The notes under the pieces: model-generated
Database searches by the model: none
Seen by the model: the letters and a program-made list of their open reading frames with translations, nothing else
Told to the model about the DNA's origin: nothing
Source: Clostridia bacterium
GTDB taxonomy: Bacteria > Bacillota > Clostridia > Christensenellales > Borkfalkiaceae
Direction: 5' to 3'
DNA length: 64,000 nucleotides
Assembly: GCA_021204825.1 (NCBI GenBank)
Contig: JAJPYR010000095.1
Location: forward strand, 1-64,000
In this document: piece after piece, positions 51,259 through 60,204 of the stretch
Position numbering within the stretch: position 1 is the stretch's first letter
Layout of the letters: each line of letters starts with the position of its first letter
Translations under genes and position numbers: made by a program

Positions 51259-54200
51259 TTAGTCCTCCTTTTTGGTAACGGCCTTGTCCACAGCGCCGAT
51301 TATGAATGCGACAACTGCGAGTCCTGCAACTATTCCGCCGATAATCTCAAGTGCAGTGTATGTTGAACGCCACCAGTTGTTGAGTTTCAAGACATATGCG
51401 TGAGGAGTCATGTAGTTCACCATGTTGCTGTGCGCGAATGCGTACAGAGCCTCATGAACGGCTGTCTTTACGGCCTGCTTCATTGTTGTATCATTTGCAT
51501 ATGTGCTTGCAAGTGTCTGGCTGTCCCACTTCGTGTAATCAAGGGCATCGAAGTTTGTCGTGCCGGCAAGTACGGATTCGGGGATTCTCATGTAAAGGGG
51601 CCAGAACCAGTAGTCTGATACGGCATATCCCTTGTACTGCCACTCGCCGCGGAGTATTCCGCTCATGGCTCCGGAAGCTCCGGAGTATGTGGCACCTATA
51701 CGGTTGAATGATGTCATGGTTGCGAGAGCGCCGCCCTCGAATCCGATCTGGAATCCGCGCAGCTCGTTCTCACGGATCTGCTGCTCTGTAGCGAATACGG
51801 ACAATCCGTTGCGGTTGGACTCCTGGTCGTTGAGAGCGAAGTGCTTGATTGTGCCTAAGAATCCGTGTTCGTTGAGTCCGTTTACGATGCTGAGTGCGGA
51901 GTATCCGGAAACGCATGCATCCTCTGAATAATATTCTGCGGAACGTCCGTTGTACGGTGTTCTGTGGATGTTGAGGCTGGGAGCCCAGAGTACAGGAATC
52001 TGAGCGTACAGTGAGTCATTGCCCCACATCTCGCCGATGCTCTCAAGGAGGGTCTTGTCGAATGCCGCTGCCTGAAGGGTTGCGCATCCGACATCGCCGA
52101 GATGGTAACCGTTGTTGTCGTTGTCCGCCCAGGGAGTGGCAACGCCGCCGAGTGTGACGTCAAGTCCTACGGGGCCGTTCTCTGTAAGTGTGCCGCCGAG
52201 GAAGTTGAGGCCGGTGAGAGTGGAGTATGAACGGTTGCCCTGTGCTATGAAAATGAGCCCTTCCTGGAGGTCAAGCTCTTCCATGAGATTTGTCCAGACA
52301 TCTGCGTCATAATCTGCAACAGTAACATTGCCTTCATCGTCAAAGTTGAGCACATCATAGAAGGTGACGCCGTTGTCTGCATTGAAGGTTGTGTCCGTAT
52401 CGTAAGCATAGGTGTGGGTAGTCATATCCTGATCGCCGTATGTCTCGTTCATAAGCTGTTTCTGCAGCTCGCTTCCGTCTGTAACGCTGACTCCCGTGTA
52501 ACCTATAGCGGTGACTGTGTTTGAGGCGCCGGTGTAATCTGTAACAGTCTTTCCGTCCCAGGCCGTGGAACTTGTGTTCCAGGAGCTTGTTCCGTCTACT
52601 TTCCAGGACCAGTCTGATCTGGAGAGATATGTCACATAATCATCTCCCATGTAGTAGTTGAGGTCTGCGGTATCGAGCTGGTTGCTTACCTCAACGCCTG
52701 CTCTGGAAGTGGAGAACGGATCACCTGAGAACGGATTACCCGTCTCCTCTTCACTTGTCCAGTCAAATGAAGCAACTGCAGATGTGTTGGCTTTCTGGTC
52801 CAAAGTGTAGGTTGTGCTGCTGGCCGTGGCCTTTGCTCCGAGAATGTTGTTTATGGCTGCATGTGATCCGTCTGCGTCTTCGTTGTTGCCAAGTGCGATG
52901 TAGTATGTGCCGGAATCCATGATGTATGTGCCGTGTGTTCCGTCTCCGTTGTCCACGCTGTTGTCATATGATGCAAGGAGATCAAGGTCTACATCCACAT
53001 AGCCGCTGTACTTATCATTCTCGCCTCCTTTTGCGTCCAGAACGGGAGTTCTGTCATAATCAAGGAGCTGTACGGAAGCCTTCTCGACATTGCTGGTCTT
53101 GTTGTCTTCAAGATAGTACGGAGACTGTCCGTATATCTGTACAACGCTTGAGCCTGCAACGCTGCCTTCGTTCTGAACTGTGTAATATACTCTTAATGTA
53201 CGGCCGTCTTCAAGCATTTCAAGGCCTGTGTTGTTTGTGCCTTGTGTTGTATCAATGGATTGCGTGAAATTTGTATAAGAAAGTCCATATCCAAAGGAGT
53301 ATGCAACTTCCTCATCATAATTCCAGGTGCTTGCATTGTCTGTGTTCCAGGATACGCTGGCCTGAGAGTCAAATGCGCCGTCTGAGGATGCAGCGTTGCC
53401 TTTGCCAAGGACGGAGTCCTCGTATCTTGTCTCGTAATACTTGTATCCTACATATATTCCCTCTGCCTCAACGACATAGTAGGAAGCCGCATATGTGTAG
53501 TTGGGAGCGTTGGTATACTCGTAAATGCCAAAGTTCTGCATGGCAGGAGAGGAGACAGTGTTGTATGCGAATGTGTCTGCGAGATGTCCGGAAGGATTAG
53601 CTTTTCCAAGCAGAATGTTCGCAACACCGCACATGCCATAGTTGCCGGGAAGGCCTATCCACATGATTGCGTCCACGGCTGCGTCGCCATACTGCAGATC
53701 GCCAAGCTCCATGGGGTTGGAAGAGTTGATGAGAACCACTACCTTGTCGCAGTTGTTCTTTGCGAACTTTATCTCATTGAGCTCTGCGGTTGTAGGAGCG
53801 AGAACGTTCCTTGCGCCCAGGTTCTGGTCAATGCCCATTGAGCCGGGATAGTAGTCTCCGGACTCAGTGGAGGGCCTGGAAAGAACCACGATGCCCACGG
53901 AAGTCTTGCCTTCGCCGACATCAGTTGACTTGTATCCGGTCATCAGATCAGAGTTTGTTTCAGCCTCATATACCGTGTACTGCTTTGCGCTGGGGTAGTC
54001 AGTGAGGGATGTGGATACTGTGTTGTATCCTTTATCAAGAGCGGCTGAAGCTTCTCCGTCATAGTAAGCTTCCATGTCTTCATTCACATCTGCGCCATCA
54101 GCCTCCAGTGCATCGCATAATGAAATGCTCTGGGAAGGCTCAACGATGCCGCCCATGGCCATGCCGTACTGGGCGCCGGAGAAGGAGCTGCCTACTCCGA

Positions 54201-54588
54201 AGAGTGTGATCTTCAGGTTTTTGATATCATCATCAGTTGTTGCAAGGGGAAGCGTGTCGTTCTCGTTTTTAAGAAGAACGGAGCCTTCCTCGCTGAGCTG
54301 CGTGCCATAGGCTTTGTGGTCTGCAAGAAGAGCCGTGGTTCCGCCGCCGGTGCCGTCTGAGTTCCAGTATTTGGAATCGGGCTGGTATACCGTATAGAGC
54401 TCTTCTCCGGAATCCTCTGGAACAGTGTATTCTTCTGTCTGTGTTCCGAGCTTGCGGTTAACCTGTGCTTTGTTGTCCTCGAGCAGTGCGCCGATTACGA
54501 TGCCGAGCATCAGAATCAGCGCAAACACTATTGCGAGTATGCGCCACAGGCCCATGTGCTTCTTCATGAAGCTGAGAAATTTTTGCAT
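51259..54588 (-). CDS. Membrane-anchored GH3 glycoside hydrolase B
   Basis: A 1109-residue paralogue of GH3 A with the same permuted order and N- and C-terminal transmembrane helices (residues 12-36, and ALEIIGGIVAGLAVVAFIIG near the end). Sandwich motifs are EEGSVLLKNENDTLPLATT, GLPGNYGMCGVANILLG, NPSGHLADTFAYN and YSFGYGLSYTNF. Catalytic residues are present: Lys915-His916 in TIKHFALNDQESNRNG and the nucleophile Asp992 in YAVSDYWFW. The residues after the nucleophile differ from A (DYWFWPLY against DMASSTDY), which may alter specificity. The start follows AGGAGG. It is first in the operon with four-TM gene B. Confidence 0.9.
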   Translation of the reverse strand: MQKFLSFMKKHMGLWRILAIVFALILMLGIVIGALLEDNKAQVNRKLGTQTEEYTVPEDSGEELYTVYQPDSKYWNSDGTGGGTTALLADHKAYGTQLSEEGSVLLKNENDTLPLATTDDDIKNLKITLFGVGSSFSGAQYGMAMGGIVEPSQSISLCDALEADGADVNEDMEAYYDGEASAALDKGYNTVSTSLTDYPSAKQYTVYEAETNSDLMTGYKSTDVGEGKTSVGIVVLSRPSTESGDYYPGSMGIDQNLGARNVLAPTTAELNEIKFAKNNCDKVVVLINSSNPMELGDLQYGDAAVDAIMWIGLPGNYGMCGVANILLGKANPSGHLADTFAYNTVSSPAMQNFGIYEYTNAPNYTYAASYYVVEAEGIYVGYKYYETRYEDSVLGKGNAASSDGAFDSQASVSWNTDNASTWNYDEEVAYSFGYGLSYTNFTQSIDTTQGTNNTGLEMLEDGRTLRVYYTVQNEGSVAGSSVVQIYGQSPYYLEDNKTSNVEKASVQLLDYDRTPVLDAKGGENDKYSGYVDVDLDLLASYDNSVDNGDGTHGTYIMDSGTYYIALGNNEDADGSHAAINNILGAKATASSTTYTLDQKANTSAVASFDWTSEEETGNPFSGDPFSTSRAGVEVSNQLDTADLNYYMGDDYVTYLSRSDWSWKVDGTSSWNTSSTAWDGKTVTDYTGASNTVTAIGYTGVSVTDGSELQKQLMNETYGDQDMTTHTYAYDTDTTFNADNGVTFYDVLNFDDEGNVTVADYDADVWTNLMEELDLQEGLIFIAQGNRSYSTLTGLNFLGGTLTENGPVGLDVTLGGVATPWADNDNNGYHLGDVGCATLQAAAFDKTLLESIGEMWGNDSLYAQIPVLWAPSLNIHRTPYNGRSAEYYSEDACVSGYSALSIVNGLNEHGFLGTIKHFALNDQESNRNGLSVFATEQQIRENELRGFQIGFEGGALATMTSFNRIGATYSGASGAMSGILRGEWQYKGYAVSDYWFWPLYMRIPESVLAGTTNFDALDYTKWDSQTLASTYANDTTMKQAVKTAVHEALYAFAHSNMVNYMTPHAYVLKLNNWWRSTYTALEIIGGIVAGLAVVAFIIGAVDKAVTKKED

Positions 54589-55422
54589 CTTTCCTCCTTA
54601 AATACTGCCGCATGCAATGCATACGCATCTCCACGGAACATATGCACGGCCCTCGCGGATCCGTCATATAACGCAGGCCTGTCACACCACACAGGCCGCT
54701 TCCCCTTTCATGGCCGCGCTTTTTCCGCCGGACCGGCCCATCCCCGGAGCCGGCCCGTAAAGAATGTCTGCATATGCAAGCATGCCATGTCCCGTTTCCC
54801 CGCAAATCCGCCCGCGGGCAACGGAAACAGCAAGGGTGCACGGCTTCTCGCCCCGTGCACCGCCACGTGCAAATGCTATCACAGGCCCCCATTCCTTCAA
54901 ATTGACAAAACCGTTATTGCATTTTGAAAAAACCGTTTAAGAAATATTTCTGCAAGCCTGCAACCATATGTCCGTTTTTAATGCAAACATCCCGGCACAA
55001 CCTTCTGCCTGCCCCGTACTGTACCGGGGTGCACCTAAATGCCCGATGCATTGCATAACAGCCTGCACCGTGGAATCCACAGGATGAATGCAGGATAGGG
55101 CGCAGGACAAACGCAGGAAAGGACCATGGAATGATTAGTGACGCGCCCGCGCGCATGTGCGCATGCACGTGTGCACGCACGGGAGACATGCATGCCGGAT
55201 GCATGCCGGAGGTTTTAGGAATCATTGTCATTTCCGGACACTTTGCCGCACGGCAGCCATTGCCATCTGCACCGCACGCTGTCCGCTGCGGCTTTGCCCG
55301 CAGCAAACCGGCGGGCGCATGCGGTGAGCGGGAGGCCTTCAAACGCATATATGCGGCACTTTTTTTCAGGTGAGGCACCGGGTGAGGAAAGATTTCACGA
55401 CAGATTTAACTTTGTCCAAACC
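54589..55422. other. Intergenic region upstream of GH3 B and the macro-like gene
   Basis: It carries the GH3 B upstream region (similar to that of GH3 A), the Z-DNA-prone tract at 55148-55181 and a tandem ATGCATGCCGG repeat near 55188-55210. No gene is supported. Confidence 0.5.
55148..55181. repeat. 34-bp strict alternating purine-pyrimidine tract
   Basis: Every base from 55148 to 55181 alternates pyrimidine-purine (mostly CG, CA and TG steps). This is strongly Z-DNA-prone and far longer than expected by chance. Confidence 0.85.
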
Positions 55423-55451
55423 TTGACGTTTTCCTTTTCCGGCGGTATCAT
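55423..55451 (+). promoter_or_regulatory. Promoter of the macro-like gene
   Basis: TTGACG (55423-55428), 17-base spacer, TATCAT (55446-55451), 85 bases before the ATG at 55536. Confidence 0.75.
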
Positions 55452-55535
55452 AATATGCATTCCGCACATATGAACACACAGCCGGACAAGTGCCTCATAC
55501 AGAGGCAAATAACGGGCTTGGAGGATATACATTAC

Positions 55536-56828
55536 ATGGCATGGATTATTACGAAGGACATAAAGGCTCTGCCGCAGTATGAATACACAGGCGCCCCGGC
55601 GGGATACGGGGAGACGGCAGACGCTATCATATATCCCGCAAAGAAGCACAGCAAGAAGAACGCTGTCCTTTCCAGTGCAAGGAACAAGCGGTACGGGTAC
55701 AAGATACACGCATGCCTTTCATACAGGAAGACCAAGGGCTCCCCGGAGCAGATAACGGCCAGCTATGCGGCTGCTTTCCGCCTGGCTGTATCCAAGGGAT
55801 GCAAACGGATAATTGTCTCCCTGGAGGCATATGAGAAGCTAGGCATTTCCAGGGACACTGCATACTGCGCCATCTCCCGGGCATATGACGCCCTGGGGGA
55901 TGAAGACATAGCGGTATACGTGTACAGCCGTGAGGCAGTGCGCGCCTGCTACACCAAGGAAGACATCAACGAGTTCTGGGACAACGCATACAAGGTAGGC
56001 GCAGATTACGGCGAAGCTCTGGACGCAGACGCAATGGCTGCCCTTAAAAGGGAGCTGGAGAAGATAGAGCCCGCCCCGGAAGAAGAGCCCGCAGAAGAAC
56101 AGGAATACGGGGAGGATGAGTTTCCGGAGGCGCTGCCGGAGGAACTTCCGGAGGAAGAGGAGGAAGAGCAGCCGTCCAAAACAGGGTCTGCCCCCGTGCA
56201 GGAGCCGGCAGAAAAGCTTAAAGCCTCTGCAAATAAGAGGTTCTTAAAGAAGCAGGGCATATATCCCACTGAGAGCATGGATTACCTTGTTATCGCTAAG
56301 CCTGCAAGCAGGCCACAGGGCAGGTCCATGGATTCCAGCTCCAAGGCCAAGGGGTCCACAGAGGGGAAGGTCATGTTTGCAGAGTCTCCCTCTCCGGCGC
56401 AGAAGCCCGTATCCGCACCAAAGGCTCCCGGGAAGGAGTATGAATACATAGATGAATACATAAAGGACAAAATGGGGCATACGGAGACGTTCTCGGACAT
56501 GCTCTTCCGGCTCATACATGAGAAGAACATGACAGACGTGGAGTGTTACAGAAGGGCCAACATAGACCGCAGGCACTTCTCCAAGATACGCTCAGACAGC
56601 TCATACCAGCCCTCCAAGGCAACCGTCCTTGCCTTTGCCATCTCGCTGCAGCTCTCCATGGGGGACACCAGAAAGTTCCTTGCATCCGCAGGATACACCA
56701 TAACGGCATCCTCCGTCTCGGACATCATAATTGAGTACTTCATAGAGAACCGTATATACGACATTAACCTCGTGAACTGCGCCCTCTTCGACTTTGACCA
56801 GCCCCTCTTGGGAGTCCAGGCCAGCTAG
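55536..56828 (+). CDS. Degenerate macro-domain protein with C-terminal helical (HTH-like) domain
   Basis: A 430-residue protein. Residues 45-150 resemble the second half of a macro domain ([20 protein letters not shown], then [12 protein letters not shown] and [10 protein letters not shown]). However, the ADP-ribose-binding loops are replaced: [14 protein letters not shown] stands where DAIVNAAN and a GGG loop belong, so ligand binding is doubtful. An acidic low-complexity linker follows. The last 110 residues ([51 protein letters not shown]) match the helical, helix-turn-helix-like domain that often follows macro domains in Clostridia. The start at 55536 has TTGGAGG upstream. It may form a functional pair with the VWA gene downstream; role unknown. 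Confidence 0.7.
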   Translation: MAWIITKDIKALPQYEYTGAPAGYGETADAIIYPAKKHSKKNAVLSSARNKRYGYKIHACLSYRKTKGSPEQITASYAAAFRLAVSKGCKRIIVSLEAYEKLGISRDTAYCAISRAYDALGDEDIAVYVYSREAVRACYTKEDINEFWDNAYKVGADYGEALDADAMAALKRELEKIEPAPEEEPAEEQEYGEDEFPEALPEELPEEEEEEQPSKTGSAPVQEPAEKLKASANKRFLKKQGIYPTESMDYLVIAKPASRPQGRSMDSSSKAKGSTEGKVMFAESPSPAQKPVSAPKAPGKEYEYIDEYIKDKMGHTETFSDMLFRLIHEKNMTDVECYRRANIDRRHFSKIRSDSSYQPSKATVLAFAISLQLSMGDTRKFLASAGYTITASSVSDIIIEYFIENRIYDINLVNCALFDFDQPLLGVQAS

Positions 56829-56837
56829 CAGACCTGT

Positions 56838-57034
56838 ATACCGGCTGTGTATGGGCATTTACACAGGCATATGCTCTTTCATACCAGCTATATGCTGGCA
56901 TCCATGCAGACATACGGACCTGCATACCAGCTATGTGCTGGCATGCACACAGGCATATTGTCTTCATACCGGCTGTGTATGGGCATTCATGCAGGCATAT
57001 GCCCTGCCATTCCGGCAGCATACAGGAGTGCAGG
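56838..57034. repeat. 43-bp minisatellite, four copies and a partial fifth
   Basis: Units start at 56838, 56881, 56924 (42 bp) and 56966, with a fragment at 57009-57034. The consensus begins ATACCAGCTATGTGCTGGCA and ends in CAGGCATATG plus 6 variable bases. Each unit has a short internal inverted repeat (CCAGC/GCTGG). It starts right after the macro-like gene; unit length is not a multiple of three, so it is non-coding. Confidence 0.9.
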
Positions 57035-57110
57035 TCGTCCGGATATGATTCCAGAAGGCAATATGTTCTCCAAGAGAGGATTGCCACAGGGATATTATCC
57101 AAACAATGCA

Positions 57111-57138
57111 GAAAAAGGCCGTTTCATACGGTCTTTTT
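57111..57138 (+). terminator. Terminator downstream of the minisatellite
   Basis: AAAAAGGCCGT pairs with ACGGTCTTTTT (one G-U pair) around a short loop, followed by GC and TT. It probably ends transcripts from the macro-like gene. Confidence 0.75.
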
Positions 57139-57294
57139 GCTTGGCAGAATACGGGTATTCCGAAGTCAAACTGTTCGTAAAATCCCGCTAAGCTGCCTCG
57201 GGGTGCACAGATTCCTTGAGAAGGTCACTGGTGTGGATAATTATACGTAAAATCTTTTCCCCTGAAAGGAAAAATGTCGCATGGCAGGAGACCA

Positions 57295-57319
57295 CAGGCC
57301 TTTGGCCTGCGGATATAAT
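57295..57319 (+). promoter_or_regulatory. VWA gene promoter region with palindrome
   Basis: CAGGCC-TTT-GGCCTG (57295-57309) is a perfect inverted repeat immediately before TATAAT (57314-57319). No good -35 lies 17 bases upstream, so the palindrome may be an activator or repressor site. Confidence 0.55.
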
Positions 57320-57359
57320 GCAGGCGTAATTTGAATGAAAGACGGAGGAACAAGATATT

Positions 57360-58211
57360 ATGCAGAAAGATCTTACTGAGGTTGTCTTCATCCTGGACAG
57401 GAGCGGCTCAATGGGCGGCAAGGAGAGGGACACGATAGGGGCGTTCAACTCCCTTATAGAGAAGCAGAAGAAGCTTGAGGGCAGGGTGCTGGTTACGACC
57501 ATCCTGTTTGATGACCAGTATGAGGTGCTTTTTGAGCGCATTCCTTTGGAGAAGGTGCGTCCCATTACATCCAGGGAGTATTACGTCCGCGGGTGCACGG
57601 CCCTGCTGGATGCCGTAGGACTCACTGTGGACGCCATGAGAAAGCTGCACCATGAAGACGGCAAGTATGTGCCCGCACACACGCTCTTTGTGATCAACAC
57701 GGACGGCATGGAGAACGCAAGCCGCGTATACTCCTTCAATGATGTCCGCGGACTCATAACTCATGAGCGTGAGAAGCACGGCTGGGACTTCCTGTTCTTA
57801 GGCGCCAACATGGACGCAATAGCCACGGCATCCCAGATAGGCATCCAGCCCAGCATGGCAGCCTGCACATACGCAGACTCCTCCGGCATACAGGCGCAGT
57901 ACTGCTCCGTAGGCAGGGCCATGAAGGCCAGCCGCATGAACATGTGCGTTGCAGACTCAGACTGGAGTGCAGACATAGCCGCAGACGCCAGTGCCCGCAC
58001 GGACAAAAAGGCCGCCAAGGCCAATGCCAAGGCGCAGACGAAAGTCCAGGCCCAGCCCCAGACGCAGGCCAATGCTTCCTCTGATGACGACATAGATGAC
58101 ACTACGGAAGACTCCATCCCCGCAGAGGACGAGATAGAACAGATCCTTGCCAAGATCCGTACAGAGACCTTGCATGATGACTCCAACACGGATGACTCCA
58201 CAGAGGACTGA
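57360..58211 (+). CDS. VWA-domain protein (TerF/TerY-like)
   Basis: A 283-residue cytoplasmic protein. Residues 5-180 form a von Willebrand factor A domain with a complete metal-ion-dependent adhesion site: VFILDRSGSMGGKERDT (D-x-S-x-S), the Thr in RGCTALLDAVG and FVINTDGMENASR (Asp). This is the variety found in tellurium-resistance-type (TerF/TerY) and related stress gene clusters. The C-terminal 80 residues are low-complexity (Lys/Ala/Gln then Asp/Glu-rich). No ter genes are adjacent; the neighbour is the macro-like gene. The start at 57360 follows GACGGAGGAA. It probably organises protein complexes through Mg2+-dependent binding; partners unknown. Confidence 0.85.
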   Translation: MQKDLTEVVFILDRSGSMGGKERDTIGAFNSLIEKQKKLEGRVLVTTILFDDQYEVLFERIPLEKVRPITSREYYVRGCTALLDAVGLTVDAMRKLHHEDGKYVPAHTLFVINTDGMENASRVYSFNDVRGLITHEREKHGWDFLFLGANMDAIATASQIGIQPSMAACTYADSSGIQAQYCSVGRAMKASRMNMCVADSDWSADIAADASARTDKKAAKANAKAQTKVQAQPQTQANASSDDDIDDTTEDSIPAEDEIEQILAKIRTETLHDDSNTDDSTED

Positions 58212-58294
58212 TTCAAACACTGCACAAAGCCACAGGCATGCATAGACGGGCATGATAACAGGGTGCCTTATAGCTGGCACCCCACATAACAGAA

Positions 58295-58326
58295 AAGAGG
58301 CTCCCGGAGACGGGGGCCTCTTGGGC
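58295..58326 (+). terminator. Hairpin after the VWA gene
   Basis: AAGAGGC (58295-58301) pairs with GCCTCTT (58316-58322), extended inside by CCC/GGG. The T run is interrupted (TTGGGCTTT). A second hairpin, GGGTGCC/GGCACCC, precedes it at about 58261-58282. Confidence 0.6.
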
Positions 58327-58434
58327 TTTGCATTGTCCAAAGATATCCCAATTGATACTGTACGCTAGTTACAGATTACTTGCAAAGCGTTCGGTGCATT
58401 CAGCGAATTGGATTTACACCAGCAACAGAACTTT

Positions 58435-59583
58435 CTACTCCAGATAATCCTCGTATTGTTTCAGATTATCGCATGCTTGTTCATAATGGCTTTTAATGTT
58501 CCCAGCTACTTTCAGCAGGGGGCGGATCTTGTCAAATGTATCTGCTGTTTCGGGATTTTCAAGACTGATTCTTCCATTCAAAATTAAAGCAGGTGCGGAT
58601 AAGGTTTTTACTTCACCAGTATTCTTGAAAAGGATTTTCAGTCGTTGGTTTTCATTATTGTAAGACAGGATTTCGCCAGTACCATATGTTTTGTGATACA
58701 AAATCACCCCGGGAACTAATTCCCGGTTCATTGTTGCATATGCTTCATCCAAGCAATCCTTCTTTGCTTTTTTGCTATTATAATCTTCCAGAGCCTCTTC
58801 CGCCTTTTTTTGGAGTTCAAGCAAAAGATTTTTTTCTACTGGAGTCCGTGGTGTGTAAGGGATGCCACTAAATAAATGGTATACAGTGCAGCAGTATATC
58901 AAATCAAAGGCAAGTATATGCTTGTTTTCATCAGGGGACATGGCACCATTCTTGTCCAGTTCAAAACGGCTTGCATCTGTATTCAGAAGTTCCTTTGAAG
59001 ACTTGATTTGGTCTACAAGCCAGTCACACATCTTGTAATAAACACTCAGGTTGATGTTATCGCCAGATCCCCAGCTATCATAAAATTCTATGCAGTCGGC
59101 AAAATCTTTGGACTGTTTCGCTTTGTACATATAATGGCTGTCCGGATTATACAAAAACAGGTATGCAGAAACGGAATGGGAATCCTGCTTGTAACGGAAG
59201 CTTCCGGGAGAATATTTATCCAGGAGCGCATTGCTTTGGTTAAAGAACAGTGCAATACGGTTTTCCATGGCAGGGATATCTGTATCATCATGCCCGAGGA
59301 GATCCAGAAACATCTGGCGGACAGTCTCAGGCTCCTTTTTAGCAAACTCGCATAAACCGCCGAAAGGCTGTGTATAACTGTCAATAATATTATCCGTACA
59401 TTTTTTTACCTTGTACAGTGCAGCTGCAAATTCCTGTCCGTGTTTCGTCAGTGCGTCGTCCATGAGGGCGCGGTATTCTTTGGCTATACGCCATTTGTAA
59501 TTCTCATCGTGCCCAGGACTATTTATGAAAGCAAACTTCTCAATATACCGGCAGAAAATCTCTTGGAGATTGTCCTTGTTCAT
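58435..59583 (-). CDS. Uncharacterised protein with C-terminal SH3-like (CarD/PcrA-tail-like) domain
   Basis: A 382-residue soluble protein I do not recognise. The middle (HSVSAYLFLYNPDSHYMYK, FADCIEFYDSW, VYYKMCDWLVDQI) looks like the aromatic-rich N-terminal recognition domains seen in McrB-type restriction proteins, but the match is only impressionistic. Near residues 290-345, PGVILYHKTYGTGEILSYNN, QRLKILFKNTGEVKTLS is a small beta-barrel resembling the tails of CarD and UvrD/PcrA proteins. The gene is AT-richer than its neighbours, which suggests transfer. The start follows GGGGGAA at 59583. It stands alone on the minus strand next to a tRNA gene, a usual site for acquired genes. Confidence 0.55.
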   Translation of the reverse strand: MNKDNLQEIFCRYIEKFAFINSPGHDENYKWRIAKEYRALMDDALTKHGQEFAAALYKVKKCTDNIIDSYTQPFGGLCEFAKKEPETVRQMFLDLLGHDDTDIPAMENRIALFFNQSNALLDKYSPGSFRYKQDSHSVSAYLFLYNPDSHYMYKAKQSKDFADCIEFYDSWGSGDNINLSVYYKMCDWLVDQIKSSKELLNTDASRFELDKNGAMSPDENKHILAFDLIYCCTVYHLFSGIPYTPRTPVEKNLLLELQKKAEEALEDYNSKKAKKDCLDEAYATMNRELVPGVILYHKTYGTGEILSYNNENQRLKILFKNTGEVKTLSAPALILNGRISLENPETADTFDKIRPLLKVAGNIKSHYEQACDNLKQYEDYLE

Positions 59584-59800
59584 CTAATGATTCCCCCTAT
59601 GGCATCATGGTTTAAGATGGCGGCACTGAACGTATCTGATATACATTCTTGCTCATCCAAAGTATATCACAAGTGACTGCATGAGCTACACAGATATTAT
59701 AATTGATTTTTACAAAAAATTCAATATATTGGTCCTAGATCTGATGGGCGAGCAATCAATATGCGGAAGACATCCACACAAAAGCCCCCCGGACAAAAGA

Positions 59801-59828
59801 AAAGAGGTTTCCGTTTGGAAACCTCTTT
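59801..59828 (-). terminator. Terminator of tRNA-Gln
   Basis: AAAGAGGTTTCC pairs perfectly with GGAAACCTCTTT, loop GTTT. On the minus strand it is followed by TTTCTTTTG. Confidence 0.85.
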
Positions 59829-59839
59829 GGCTTTTGCAC

Positions 59840-59913
59840 TGGCTGGGGTGGCTGGATTCGAACCAACGATGACGGAGTCAGAGTCCGTTGCCTTACCGCT
59901 TGGCCACACCCCA
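59840..59913 (-). tRNA. tRNA-Gln (anticodon CUG)
   Basis: On the minus strand the acceptor arms TGGGGTG and CACCCCA pair perfectly. The anticodon arm is ACGGA-CTCTGAC-TCCGT with anticodon CTG, decoding CAG. The T arm has GGTTCGAATCC. The discriminator G is followed by encoded CCA. Confidence 0.96.
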
Positions 59914-60136
59914 ATGTCCCTGCTGTGCAATCATATTAGCACAACACTTTTCAAATATCAACTCTTTTTAACCCCCGCAGAAAAAAATCCGTTCAAAATC
60001 CGCAGGTCTCCGCAAGGCCTCGGGGCGGCCTTCGGACAGGGCGCAGGCCATTTGCTGCCCTGCGTGCAACAAATGAACACACACAGGGCACAAGTGTGTG
60101 AATTTCATGAAATCCGGCAAGAGAGGGTCCAGTTTG

Positions 60137-60166
60137 TTGCTTAAAGCCCCCTTCGGATGATATAAT
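60137..60166 (+). promoter_or_regulatory. Malic enzyme promoter
   Basis: TTGCTT (60137-60142), 18-base spacer, TATAAT (60161-60166), 38 bases before the ATG. The remainder of 59914-60204 shows no gene. Confidence 0.75.
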
Positions 60167-60204
60167 GCGGGCGTAAAGACACAAAGATACGGAGCGGGCG
60201 TTAT

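Noticed and set aside
56838-57034. CRISPR array
   Set aside because: Units abut directly with no spacers; it is a minisatellite.
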